A DNA stretch of 64,000 nt from Pseudomonas tolaasii NCPPB 2192 (GCF_002813445.1 NZ_PHHD01000001.1:2480001-2544000), one strand, 5' to 3'; shown: positions 32,383 to 40,899, counted from the stretch's first letter. Program-made: numbers and translations. The notes: generated by a model not told the origin, from the letters alone.

Positions 32383-33467
32383 TGCGATTCCCTCTTGTGT
32401 TGGCGGCGCCAGGCTCGCAGCGAGGTGAACAACAGGAAAGCCACCAGCACTGGCAGGACGTAATACAGCATCAGGTGTTCAAGCCGGGTGGCCAGCGGCA
32501 TGCCGAAGGTGAACGACACCACATGCAGCCCGTACACCAGGTACAGGCCGAGAAACAGCAGGCCTTCGGCCCGTGTCACCCGGTAGCCGCTGTAGAACAC
32601 CGGCAGGCACAGCACGACCACGGCGAGCATCACCGGCAAGTCGAAATCCAGCGCGTTGGGCGACACCGACAGCGGCGTCGGCGCGACCAGCGCGGTAAAG
32701 CCCAAAACCCCGAGCAGATTGAACAGGTTGCTGCCGATCACGTTGCCTACCGCAATCTCGCGTTCGCCGCGCAGGGCGGCAATCAGCGAAGTGGCAAGGG
32801 CCGGCAGCGAGGTGCCGACGCCGATCAGCGTCAGGCCGATGATGCGCTCCGACAGGCCGAGATCGCTGGCCACATCCACGGCTGCACCGAGCAGCAAATG
32901 CCCGGCGAGTACCAGCACCAGCAAGCCGCCGAGCATCAGCAATACGCTGCTCAGCCAGGGCGCGTTGGCCACGGTGTCGAGCGTGCGCGGGCGGCGGGAG
33001 TGGCGCGTCTGGTAATGCAGCAGCGCCAGATACGCCACCAACGCCACCAGCAACACCAGCCCGTCGAACGGCGTGAGTTCTTCATTGGCCGCCAGAGTGA
33101 ACACCAGCAGGCCGGCGCAGATCATCACCGGAATATCCAGGCGCACCAATTGCCGCGACACCCGCAACGGAATGATCAGCGCCGACAGGCCCAGGGTGAC
33201 GAGAATGTTGAAGATGCTGCTGCCGATCACGCTGCCCACGGCGATATCGGTATTGCCCGCCAGGGTGGCTTGCAGGCTGACGGTCATCTGCGGCGCGCTG
33301 CTGCCGAAAGCGACGATGCTCAAGCCGATGATCAGCGGCCGTACTTTCAGGCTGGCGGCCAGGCGCACGGCGGCGCGCACGAGGATTTCCGCGCCGACGA
33401 TCAGCAGCAGCAAGCCGCTGACCAGCTCGAGCAGGCTCCAGGGCGAAAGGGCGGTTAGTCCGAGAAT
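32379..33467 (-). CDS. Calcium/sodium antiporter (CaCA family, YrbG-like), probable ATT start
   Basis: This ~362-residue inner-membrane cation antiporter has about ten helices in two homologous halves. The alpha-repeat motifs are VAFGSSAPQMTVSLQATLAGNTDIAVGSVIGSSIFNILVTLG and GVGTSLPALATSLIAALRGEREIAVGNVIGSNLFNLLGVLG. No in-frame ATG or GTG precedes these. The only standard start, TTG at 33413, would cut off the beginning of the first helix (SPWSLLELVSGLLLLIVGAE). An in-frame ATT at 33467, with GAGGGAG 8 bases upstream, gives the complete first helix and is preferred here. The next in-frame stop is at 33492-33494. The start region abuts the rlpA-like stop, and the gene end overlaps the decarboxylase-family start. 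Confidence 0.8.
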   Translation of the reverse strand: MLGLTALSPWSLLELVSGLLLLIVGAEILVRAAVRLAASLKVRPLIIGLSIVAFGSSAPQMTVSLQATLAGNTDIAVGSVIGSSIFNILVTLGLSALIIPLRVSRQLVRLDIPVMICAGLLVFTLAANEELTPFDGLVLLVALVAYLALLHYQTRHSRRPRTLDTVANAPWLSSVLLMLGGLLVLVLAGHLLLGAAVDVASDLGLSERIIGLTLIGVGTSLPALATSLIAALRGEREIAVGNVIGSNLFNLLGVLGFTALVAPTPLSVSPNALDFDLPVMLAVVVLCLPVFYSGYRVTRAEGLLFLGLYLVYGLHVVSFTFGMPLATRLEHLMLYYVLPVLVAFLLFTSLRAWRRQHKRESQ

Positions 33468-33483
33468 GGCCGGGTCTCCCTCA

Positions 33484-33855
33484 TCAGTTGCTCATGGCTT
33501 GCACGCGCACCCGCGCCGTGCCGCTGCCCAGCATACCCAGTTGTTCGGCAGCCTTGCGTGAAAGGTCGATCAAACGCCCACGGGTGTGCGGGCCGCGATC
33601 ATTGATGCGCACCACCACGGATTTGTTGTTGTCGAGGTTGGTCACCTTGACCTGCGTGCCGAAAGGCAGGCGCCGATGGGCGGCGGTCAGGGCGTTCTGG
33701 TTGAAAGGTTCACCGCTGGCGGTCTTGTTGCCATGGTGCTTGGCGCCGTAATAGGAGGCGGTGCCGGTTTCGTCGTAGCCGTTGGGGTCGATGAGGCCGC
33801 TGGCGCAACCGGCCAGCAGAGAGAACAGGGCCAGGAGGCCGAGTAGACGCTTCAT
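33484..33855 (-). CDS. RlpA-like septal ring lytic transglycosylase family lipoprotein
   Basis: This 123-residue lipoprotein has a signal ending in the lipobox LLAGC (C17) and then a single double-psi beta-barrel domain. The domain shows GTASYYGAKHHGNKTASGEPFNQNALTAAHRRLPFGTQVKVTNL, VVVRINDRGPHTRGRLIDLSRKAAEQLGM and a final V-R-V-Q strand. The catalytic Asp of RlpA is expected in NDRGP. It lacks the C-terminal SPOR domain of full RlpA, so it is a short paralogue. It is transcribed leftward ahead of the antiporter gene. A palindromic repeat lies between it and gatB. Confidence 0.9.
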   Translation of the reverse strand: MKRLLGLLALFSLLAGCASGLIDPNGYDETGTASYYGAKHHGNKTASGEPFNQNALTAAHRRLPFGTQVKVTNLDNNKSVVVRINDRGPHTRGRLIDLSRKAAEQLGMLGSGTARVRVQAMSN

Positions 33856-33870
33856 GCAAGGTATCCCCGG

Positions 33871-33979
33871 TGATCGTTCCCACGCTCCGCGTGGGAATGC
33901 AGCCCGTGACGCTCTGCGTCACAAAAGCGGACGCGGAGCGTCCTGTGAGGCGTTCCCACGCAGAGCGTGGGAACGATCA
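33871..33979. repeat. Palindromic intergenic repeat of a second family
   Basis: Outer arms TGATCGTTCCCACGCT/AGCGTGGGAACGATCA (33871-33886 and 33964-33979) enclose several short hairpins (CCCACGCTCCGCGTGGG, TGACGCTCTGCGTCA, GGACGCGGAGCGTCC). It is unrelated in sequence to the REP family elsewhere in the window, and I recall similar elements in many Pseudomonas genomes. It lies between rlpA-like and gatB. Confidence 0.85.
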
Positions 33980-33984
33980 TTGGA

Positions 33985-35430
33985 TCAGCCTTCGAGCTTG
34001 CTTTTCAGCAGTTCGTTCACCTGTTGCGGGTTGGCTTTACCTTTGGAGGCTTTCATCGCCTGGCCAACAAAGAAGCCGAACATCTTGCCACGCTTGGCTT
34101 CGTCTGCTGCGCGGTACTGCTCGACCTGCTCGGCATTGGCCGCGAGCATTTCATCCAATACGGCCGAAATTGCGCCGCTGTCGGTGACTTGCTTGAGGCC
34201 GCGCTTTTCGATGATCTCGTCCGCACTGCCTTCGCCTGCGGCCATCGCTTCAAACACGGCCTTGGCGATTTTGCCGGAGATGGTGTTGTCCTTGATGCGC
34301 AGCAGCATGCCGCCCAACTGCTCGGCGGTGACCGGGGCTTCGTCGATTTCCAGGCCCTGTTTGTTCAACAGGCTGCCCAGCTCAACCATCACCCAGTTGG
34401 CCGCCAGTTTGGCGTCGCCGGCAATGCTCAGCACTTTTTCGAAGTAGTCGGCTTGTTCACGGCTGGAAGCCAGCACGCTGGCGTCGTAGACCGACAGGCC
34501 GAACGCCGTCTGGAAGCGCTCGCGTTTTTGCTGCGGCAATTCCGGCAGGGTCGCGCGCACGTCATTGAGGAACGAGTCTTCGATAACCACCGGCAACAGG
34601 TCCGGGTCGGGGAAGTAACGGTAGTCGTTGGCTTCCTCTTTGCTGCGCATGGCGCGGGTTTCGTCTTTGTTCGGGTCGTACAGGCGCGTTTGCTGGATCA
34701 CCTTGCCGCCGTCTTCGATCAGCTCGATCTGGCGACGCACTTCGGTGTTGATCGCCTTCTCGATAAAGCGGAACGAGTTGACGTTCTTGATCTCGCAGCG
34801 GGTACCGAACTCGGCCTGGCCCTTTGGCCGTACCGACACGTTGCAGTCGCAACGCAGCGAGCCTTCGGCCATGTTGCCGTCGCAGATGCCCAGGTAACGC
34901 ACCAGCGCATGGATGGTCTTGACGTAGGCCACGGCTTCCTTGGCGCTGCGCATGTCCGGCTCGGAGACGATTTCCAGCAGCGGTGTGCCGGCACGGTTGA
35001 GGTCGATACCGGTGGCGCCCGGGAATTCTTCGTGCAGGCTCTTGCCGGCGTCTTCTTCCAGGTGGGCGCGGGTTACGCCGACACGTTTGATGGTGCCGTC
35101 TTCCAGCGGGATATCCAGGTAGCCCTTGCCGACGATAGGCAGTTCCATCTGGCTGATCTGGTAGCCCTTGGGCAGGTCCGGGTAGAAGTAGTTCTTGCGC
35201 GCGAACACGTTGTGCTGGCCGATTTCGGCGTCAATCGCCAGGCCGAACATCACCGCCATGCGCACCGCTTCCTCGTTCAGCACCGGCAGCACGCCGGGCA
35301 TGCCGAGGTCGACCAGGCTGGCCTGGGTGTTGGGCTCGGAGCCGAACGTGGTGGCGCTGCCGGAGAAAATCTTCGATTGGGTGGCGAGCTGGGTATGAAT
35401 CTCCAGCCCGATCACGACTTCCCATTGCAT
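33985..35430 (-). CDS. gatB: Aspartyl/glutamyl-tRNA amidotransferase subunit B
   Basis: This 481-residue GatB forms the kinase part of GatCAB, which converts misacylated Glu-tRNA-Gln and/or Asp-tRNA-Asn to the correct amide. It starts MQWEVVIGLEIHTQLATQSKIFS, the usual N-terminus. The GatB signature LRCDCNVSVRPKGQAEFGTRCEIKNVNSF is present, and a helical YqeY/tail domain lies at about 330-480. It is the last gene of gatC-gatA-gatB, 10 bp after gatA. Confidence 0.97.
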   Translation of the reverse strand: MQWEVVIGLEIHTQLATQSKIFSGSATTFGSEPNTQASLVDLGMPGVLPVLNEEAVRMAVMFGLAIDAEIGQHNVFARKNYFYPDLPKGYQISQMELPIVGKGYLDIPLEDGTIKRVGVTRAHLEEDAGKSLHEEFPGATGIDLNRAGTPLLEIVSEPDMRSAKEAVAYVKTIHALVRYLGICDGNMAEGSLRCDCNVSVRPKGQAEFGTRCEIKNVNSFRFIEKAINTEVRRQIELIEDGGKVIQQTRLYDPNKDETRAMRSKEEANDYRYFPDPDLLPVVIEDSFLNDVRATLPELPQQKRERFQTAFGLSVYDASVLASSREQADYFEKVLSIAGDAKLAANWVMVELGSLLNKQGLEIDEAPVTAEQLGGMLLRIKDNTISGKIAKAVFEAMAAGEGSADEIIEKRGLKQVTDSGAISAVLDEMLAANAEQVEQYRAADEAKRGKMFGFFVGQAMKASKGKANPQQVNELLKSKLEG

Positions 35431-35440
35431 AGTGTTCTCC

Positions 35441-36892
35441 TCAGAAGCCGGTAGGGGTGCGAGTGTGCCAGTCGGTGTTCAACTGGTACTGGTGCGCCAC
35501 ATTGAGCAGGCGGCCTTCCTGGAAATACGGGGCGAGCAATTGCACGCCGACCGGCAGGCCATCGACGAAACCTGCAGGCATGGACAAGCCCGGCAAGCCC
35601 GCGAGGTTGGCGGTGATGGTGTACAGGTCTTCAAGGTACGCAGCCACCGGGTCGCCGTTTTTGGCGCCGAGCTTCCAGGCCGGGTTCGGCGTGGTGGGGC
35701 CGATGATCACGTCGACTTCATCGAAGGCGGCCATGAAGTCATTCTTCACCAGACGACGGATTTTCTGCGCCTTGAGGTAGTACGCGTCGTAGTAGCCGGC
35801 CGACAGCGCGTAAGCGCCGACCATGATGCGGCGTTGTACTTCGGCACCGAAACCTTCGCCACGGGAGCGCTTGTACAGTTCGGTCAGGTCTTTCGGGTTT
35901 TCACAGCGGTAGCCGAAACGCACGCCGTCGAAGCGCGACAGGTTGGAAGACGCTTCTGCCGGGGCGATCACGTAGTAGGCGGGAATCGCGTGCTGATTGT
36001 TTGGCAGGCTGACTTCCTTGATCACCGCGCCGAGCTTTTCCAGCGTTTTGATGCTGTTGTGCACCAGTTCGGCGATGCGCGGGTCGAGGCCGGCGCTGAA
36101 ATACTCTTTCGGCACGCCAATACGCAGGCCCTTGAGCGAAGTGTTGAGGCTGGCGCTGTAGTCCGGCACCGGCTCATCGATGCTGGTGGAGTCCTGTTTA
36201 TCGAACCCGGCCATACCTTGTAACAATATTGCGCAGTCTTCAGCCGTGCGGGCCAGAGGGCCGCCCTGATCCAGGCTGGACGCGTAGGCAATCATGCCCC
36301 AGCGGGAAACGCGACCGTAGGTCGGCTTCAGACCGGTGAGGTTGGTGAAGGCCGCAGGCTGGCGGATCGAGCCGCCGGTGTCGGTGGCGGTGGCCGCCGG
36401 CAGGAAGCGCGCGGCAACGGCTGCAGCCGAACCGCCCGACGAACCGCCGGGCACGTGCTCCAGGTTCCACGGGTTTTTCACCGCGCCGTAGTAGCTCGAT
36501 TCGTTGGCCGAACCCATGGCGAATTCGTCCATGTTGGTCTTGCCCAGAGTCACGGCCCCGGCGGCAGCCAGCCTGGACACCACGGTGGCGTCGTAGGGCG
36601 CTTTGAAATTGTCGAGCATCTTCGAGCCGCAGCTGGTGCGAATGCCCTGGGTGCAGAACAGGTCTTTGTGGGCGATCGGTGCGCCCAGCAGTGCGCCGTT
36701 TTCACCGTTGGCGCGACGGACGTCGGCGGCCCTGGCCTGGCTCAGGGCCAGCTCTTCGGTGAGGCTGATGAAGCTGTTGACCTGCGGGTCCAGCTCGGCG
36801 ATACGCGCCAGCAGGGTCTTGGTCAGCTCTTCGGAAGAAAACTTTTTGTCGGCGAGACCGCGGGCGATCTCGGCCAGAGTCATGTGATGCAT
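35441..36892 (-). CDS. gatA: Aspartyl/glutamyl-tRNA amidotransferase subunit A
   Basis: This 483-residue amidase subunit of GatCAB releases ammonia from glutamine for tRNA-bound amide formation. The amidase Ser-cisSer-Lys triad is visible: K76 (APIAHKDLF), S151 in VPGGSSGGSAAAVAA and S175 in DTGGSIRQPA. The start at 36892 gives MHHMTLAEIARGLADKKFSSEEL, matching pseudomonad GatA; a second ATG three codons later is possible. It lies between gatC (16 bp upstream) and gatB. Confidence 0.97.
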   Translation of the reverse strand: MHHMTLAEIARGLADKKFSSEELTKTLLARIAELDPQVNSFISLTEELALSQARAADVRRANGENGALLGAPIAHKDLFCTQGIRTSCGSKMLDNFKAPYDATVVSRLAAAGAVTLGKTNMDEFAMGSANESSYYGAVKNPWNLEHVPGGSSGGSAAAVAARFLPAATATDTGGSIRQPAAFTNLTGLKPTYGRVSRWGMIAYASSLDQGGPLARTAEDCAILLQGMAGFDKQDSTSIDEPVPDYSASLNTSLKGLRIGVPKEYFSAGLDPRIAELVHNSIKTLEKLGAVIKEVSLPNNQHAIPAYYVIAPAEASSNLSRFDGVRFGYRCENPKDLTELYKRSRGEGFGAEVQRRIMVGAYALSAGYYDAYYLKAQKIRRLVKNDFMAAFDEVDVIIGPTTPNPAWKLGAKNGDPVAAYLEDLYTITANLAGLPGLSMPAGFVDGLPVGVQLLAPYFQEGRLLNVAHQYQLNTDWHTRTPTGF

Positions 36893-36908
36893 GAAAGGCT
36901 CTTTCCCT

Positions 36909-37196
36909 TTAGTCGATGACTTTCGGAACCAGGTACAGGCCGTTTTCGACCGCTGGCGCGATGGACTGGTAGACCTCGCGATTATTAACTTCGGTCACGA
37001 CGTCTGCGCGCAGGCGCTGGCTGGCTTCCAGCGGGTGAGCCAGGGGCTCGATGCCGTCGGTATTCACGGCCTGCATTTGGTCAACCAGCCCGAGAATGCT
37101 GTTCAGGGCTGCGGTGGTCTGTGGAAGATCGGCGTCATTCAGGCCAAGCGAGGCCAGGTGCGCGATTTTTTCCACGTCGGAGCGTTCAAGCGCCAT
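36909..37196 (-). CDS. gatC: Aspartyl/glutamyl-tRNA amidotransferase subunit C
   Basis: This 95-residue GatC stabilises the GatA-GatB interface. It shows the family pattern DVEKIAHLASLGLNDADLP..TAALNSILGLVDQMQAVNTDGIEPLAHPLE and LRADVVTE near the end. GGAGA 6 bases before the ATG supports the start. It is the first gene of the gat operon and is divergent from mreB across about 210 bp that must hold both promoters. Confidence 0.96.
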   Translation of the reverse strand: MALERSDVEKIAHLASLGLNDADLPQTTAALNSILGLVDQMQAVNTDGIEPLAHPLEASQRLRADVVTEVNNREVYQSIAPAVENGLYLVPKVID

Positions 37197-37406
37197 GGGA
37201 TTCTCCAGTGGAAAACAGAACGGAGGGCGTCCGTGTGTTAGATTGTCGGAACACTACCGCATTTCTACGGTCATATGGCCGCGATTGTGGGGTTAGGTGC
37301 ACAGAAAGTCGGCCAATTTAGCACATTGGCGCCTTGCCCAAAATCCCTGTCGTTGTTAGAGTTTGCCGCACTTTTTTACCCACGCGTTGCCTAGGGTCCT
37401 TTCCCC

Positions 37407-38444
37407 ATGTTCAAGAAACTGCGTGGCATGTTTTCCAGCGATCTTTCCATTGACCTGGGCACTGCCAACACCCTTATTTACGTGCGCGAGCGCGGTATCG
37501 TTCTGAATGAGCCATCGGTTGTGGCCATTCGGACCCATGGTAATCAGAAAAGTGTCGTTGCCGTCGGCACCGAGGCCAAGCGCATGCTCGGCCGCACACC
37601 TGGCAACATTGCTGCCATTCGTCCGATGAAAGACGGCGTGATCGCCGACTTCAGCGTCTGCGAAAAGATGCTGCAGTACTTCATCAACAAGGTTCACGAA
37701 AACAGTTTCCTGCAGCCCAGCCCTCGTGTGCTGATCTGCGTTCCGTGCAAGTCCACCCAGGTTGAGCGTCGTGCCATCCGTGAATCGGCCCTTGGCGCCG
37801 GTGCCCGCGAAGTATTCCTGATCGAAGAGCCTATGGCTGCCGCTATCGGCGCCGGCCTCCCGGTTGAGGAAGCGCGCGGTTCGATGGTGGTGGATATCGG
37901 TGGTGGTACCACTGAAATCGCCCTGATCTCCCTGAACGGTGTGGTGTATGCCGAATCCGTACGCGTCGGCGGCGACCGCTTCGACGAAGCGATCATCACC
38001 TATGTGCGCCGCAACTACGGCAGCCTGATCGGCGAATCCACCGCTGAGCGCATCAAACAGGAAATCGGCACCGCTTACCCAGGCGGCGAAGTTCGCGAAG
38101 TCGATGTTCGCGGCCGTAACCTGGCCGAAGGCGTTCCACGTGCCTTCACCCTGAACTCCAACGAAGTGCTGGAAGCTCTGCAAGAGTCCCTGGCCACTAT
38201 CGTTCAGGCCGTGAAGAGCGCCCTGGAGCAATCGCCGCCGGAGCTGGCTTCCGACATCGCCGAGCGTGGCTTGGTGCTGACCGGTGGTGGCGCCTTGCTG
38301 CGTGACCTCGACAAGCTGCTGGCCCAGGAGACTGGCCTGCCGGTGATCGTCGCCGAAGACCCGCTGACCTGCGTTGCCCGTGGCGGTGGTCGTGCACTGG
38401 AAATGATGGATAAACACACCATGGACCTGCTTTCCAGCGAATAA
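37407..38444 (+). CDS. mreB: Rod shape-determining protein MreB
   Basis: This 345-residue actin-like protein polymerises under the inner membrane and directs the cell-wall elongation machine. It has the phosphate-1 motif SIDLGTANTLIYVRERGIVLNEPSVVAI, the phosphate-2 block SMVVDIGGGTTEIALISLNG and the adenosine motif LTGGGALLRDLDKLL. The amphipathic N-terminus MFKKLRGMFSSDL fits the membrane-binding helix. It heads mreB-mreC-mreD. A stem-loop between mreB and mreC probably lets mreB be made in excess. Confidence 0.98.
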   Translation: MFKKLRGMFSSDLSIDLGTANTLIYVRERGIVLNEPSVVAIRTHGNQKSVVAVGTEAKRMLGRTPGNIAAIRPMKDGVIADFSVCEKMLQYFINKVHENSFLQPSPRVLICVPCKSTQVERRAIRESALGAGAREVFLIEEPMAAAIGAGLPVEEARGSMVVDIGGGTTEIALISLNGVVYAESVRVGGDRFDEAIITYVRRNYGSLIGESTAERIKQEIGTAYPGGEVREVDVRGRNLAEGVPRAFTLNSNEVLEALQESLATIVQAVKSALEQSPPELASDIAERGLVLTGGGALLRDLDKLLAQETGLPVIVAEDPLTCVARGGGRALEMMDKHTMDLLSSE

Positions 38445-38473
38445 GATCGTTTGGGCGGTACATGCTTCGTCGG

Positions 38474-38499
38474 CAGGCAGCACTTTGCAGTGCTGCCTG
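38474..38499 (+). other. Stem-loop between mreB and mreC
   Basis: A perfect 11-bp stem CAGGCAGCACT/AGTGCTGCCTG (38474-38484 and 38489-38499) has a TTGC loop. It lacks a long T-run, so partial termination or mRNA processing is more likely than full termination. Confidence 0.55.
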
Positions 38500-38583
38500 T
38501 TGGCGTTTATCTTCTTCAATCTGCATCCAGGCCGGTTTGATGCCGTATGAATAAAGAGAACATTTGCCCGGGAGGAGCGGCTT

Positions 38584-39693
38584 ATTAAACCGCTTTTCGC
38601 CAAAGGCCCCTCATTGGGCGTGCGCTTATTGGTGCTGGTCGTGCTTTCGGTCGCGCTGATGGTGGTCGATGCCCGCTTTGCACTGCTCAAGCCCGTGCGC
38701 AGCCAGATGTCGCTGGTGTTGATGCAGACTTACTGGATCACCGACCTGCCGCAACGGCTCTATCAGGGCGTGGCCAGCCAGTTCGGCAGCCGCACCGAGC
38801 TTGTCGCCGAGAACGAAAAACTCAAGACTGAAAACCTGCTGTTGCAGGGGCGCATGCAGAAGCTGGCTGCCCTCACCGAGCAGAACGTTCGGCTGCGCGA
38901 GTTGCTTAACTCCTCGGCACTGGTCAACGAAAAGGTTGAAGTGGCCGAGTTGATCGGCATGGACCCCAACCCTTTCACCCATCGAATCATCATCAACAAG
39001 GGTGAGCGCGATGGTGTGGTACTTGGACAGCCGGTACTCGATGCCCGTGGCCTGATGGGGCAGGTGGTCGAGTTGATGCCCTACACCTCGCGGGTGTTGT
39101 TGCTGACGGACACTACTCACAGCATTCCGGTGCAGGTCAACCGCAACGGCTTGCGTGCGATTGCCAGCGGGACCGGTAATCCGGAACGCCTGGAATTGCG
39201 CCATGTGGCGGACACCGCAGACATCAAGGAAGGCGACCTGCTGGTCAGTTCCGGCCTGGGTCAGCGGTTCCCGGCGGGTTACCCGGTGGCGACCGTCAAG
39301 GAAGTCATTCACGATTCCGGCCAGCCGTTCGCCATTGTGCGAGCCGTACCGACCGCCGCCTTGAACCGCAGTCGTTATCTGTTGCTGGTATTCAGTGACA
39401 ACCGCACCCCGGAAGAACGCGCCAACGACGCCGCCCAGGCTCAGGAAGCGGAAGACAAGCAAAACGGCACGGCGCCGATAGTGCCTGCCACAGTGCCCAA
39501 GCCTGCCTTCGTCGGGCCGCCCGCGCCTCCTGCCGCCCCCGCAGCGCCCGTCGCTACCCCGGTCAAGCCCGCTGCTCATAATGCGCGTCCAGCCAAACCG
39601 GCAAGCAAGCCTGCAGCCACACCTGCTACCACGACGCCCGCAGCCAAGCCGCCGGCGACCGCCCCGGCAACCACGCGGCAGAGGGAGGAATAA
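38584..39693 (+). CDS. mreC: Rod shape-determining protein MreC, ATT start codon
   Basis: This 369-residue bitopic protein links MreB to periplasmic wall enzymes. The segment read from ATT at 38584, (M)KPLFAKGPSLGVRLLVLVVLS, aligns directly with E. coli MreC, whose first residues are MKPIFSRGPSLQIRL. GGAGGAG ends 6 bases before this ATT, a near-perfect ribosome binding site, and no ATG or GTG precedes the TM helix in frame. The TTG at 38614 would begin inside the helix boundary and has no ribosome binding site. After the helix (about 12-32) come a coiled coil (about 60-100) and the beta-barrel MreC domain (about 110-270). A proline/alanine-rich tail (about 290-369) follows. It overlaps mreD by one base. 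Confidence 0.92.
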   Translation: MKPLFAKGPSLGVRLLVLVVLSVALMVVDARFALLKPVRSQMSLVLMQTYWITDLPQRLYQGVASQFGSRTELVAENEKLKTENLLLQGRMQKLAALTEQNVRLRELLNSSALVNEKVEVAELIGMDPNPFTHRIIINKGERDGVVLGQPVLDARGLMGQVVELMPYTSRVLLLTDTTHSIPVQVNRNGLRAIASGTGNPERLELRHVADTADIKEGDLLVSSGLGQRFPAGYPVATVKEVIHDSGQPFAIVRAVPTAALNRSRYLLLVFSDNRTPEERANDAAQAQEAEDKQNGTAPIVPATVPKPAFVGPPAPPAAPAAPVATPVKPAAHNARPAKPASKPAATPATTTPAAKPPATAPATTRQREE

Positions 39694-40181
39694 TGGCCGG
39701 TACTCATTCGCGCAATGGCTGGATCGTCTGGCTGACCTTCGCCATCGGCTTGCTGCTCAGCGTTTCGCCGTTGCCGCAATTCATGGAAATCCTGCGCCCG
39801 CTCTGGCTGGCACTGCTGCTGGCGTTCTGGTCGCTGACCTTGCCGCATAAAATCGGCATGGTCACGGCGATGTGCCTGGGCTTGGCGGAAGACGTGCTCT
39901 ATGGCACCTTGCTGGGCCAGAACGCGCTGATCCTGACCTTGATCACGTTCCTGGTGCTGTCGTTGCAGCAGCGTTTGCGCATGTTCCCCATGTGGCAGCA
40001 GTGCCTGGTGATTCTGGTGATCTTTGGCTTGGCGCAATTGGTGCAACTGTGGCTCAGTGCCTTGACCGGCAACCGCCAGCCAACCTTGGCGCTGGTATTA
40101 CCGGCATTGGTCAGCGCCTTGCTGTGGCCTTGGGTCAGCTTCGGTCTGCGTGGGTTGCGTCGCCGCTATAAAATCAATTGA
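39693..40181 (+). CDS. mreD: Rod shape-determining protein MreD
   Basis: This 162-residue inner-membrane protein with five to six hydrophobic helices is the usual partner of MreC in the elongasome. The MreD features PLPQFMEILRPLWLALLLAFWSL and the acidic GLAEDVLYGTLLGQNALIL loop are clear. It overlaps the mreC stop by one base (TAATG). maf follows after about 50 bp on the same strand. Confidence 0.95.
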   Translation: MAGTHSRNGWIVWLTFAIGLLLSVSPLPQFMEILRPLWLALLLAFWSLTLPHKIGMVTAMCLGLAEDVLYGTLLGQNALILTLITFLVLSLQQRLRMFPMWQQCLVILVIFGLAQLVQLWLSALTGNRQPTLALVLPALVSALLWPWVSFGLRGLRRRYKIN

Positions 40182-40232
40182 ATGGATTGCGAGGCTCTGC
40201 CTGGTTATCGAATGTCACAGGGAGAGTCTGGT

Positions 40233-40829
40233 ATGAATTCGCTTTATCTGGCCTCCGGCTCCCCAAGGCGGCGTGAACTGCTGACCCAGATCGGTGTGCC
40301 TTTCACCGTGGTCAGTGCCGCCATTGATGAAACTCCCCTTGTAAATGAACTCGCCGTTGCCTACGTCGAGCGCCTTGCGCGCGGCAAGGCTGCGGCGGGT
40401 TTTGCTGTGCTCGAAAAAGCCTCTGGCGCCTGCGTGCTGGGCGCCGACACGGCGGTCATCGTTGATGGGCAGATCCTCGGCAAGCCCGTGGATCAGGCCG
40501 ATGCGTTGGCCATGTTGATGGCGCTTGCCGGGCGTGAACATGAAGTTCTCACCGCGATTGCCCTCACGGATGGGCAGCGTTGCGAAACGCTATGTGTAAG
40601 CAGCCGTGTACGTTTTCGCGGCATTTCTGTCGAAGAGGCTACAACCTACTGGCACAGTGGCGAACCGCAGGATAAAGCGGGCGGCTATGCTATTCAGGGG
40701 CTGGGCTCGGTGTTTGTCGCCGGGCTCAATGGCAGTTATTCCGCGGTGGTCGGTCTGCCCGTGTGCGAAACCGCGCAACTGCTCGGTCAATTCGGCATAC
40801 CCTGTTGGCAAAACCTTAGCGCGCGCTGA
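40233..40829 (+). CDS. maf: Maf-family nucleoside triphosphate pyrophosphatase
   Basis: This 198-residue Maf protein (YhdE subgroup) hydrolyses dTTP/UTP or modified nucleotides to monophosphates. The signature LASGSPRRRELLTQIGV is at the N-terminus. The catalytic Asp lies in VLGADTAVIVDGQILGKPVDQADA, and HSGEPQDKAGGYAIQGLGSVFV is the conserved C-terminal block. The start ATG at 40233 has GGGAGA nine bases upstream; upstream in-frame starts lack family similarity. It sits between mreD and rng, as in many gammaproteobacteria. Confidence 0.94.
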   Translation: MNSLYLASGSPRRRELLTQIGVPFTVVSAAIDETPLVNELAVAYVERLARGKAAAGFAVLEKASGACVLGADTAVIVDGQILGKPVDQADALAMLMALAGREHEVLTAIALTDGQRCETLCVSSRVRFRGISVEEATTYWHSGEPQDKAGGYAIQGLGSVFVAGLNGSYSAVVGLPVCETAQLLGQFGIPCWQNLSAR

Positions 40830-40899
40830 TCGCCTTTACCGCGCGCCCAGCCTTAAGCGATTGGTCACTATTGTGAAAACGCCTGAACGAGACCCAGCC

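Noticed and set aside
38614..39693. mreC starting at TTG 38614
   Set aside because: This start has no ribosome binding site and removes the conserved KPLFAKGPS segment; ATT at 38584 is better supported.
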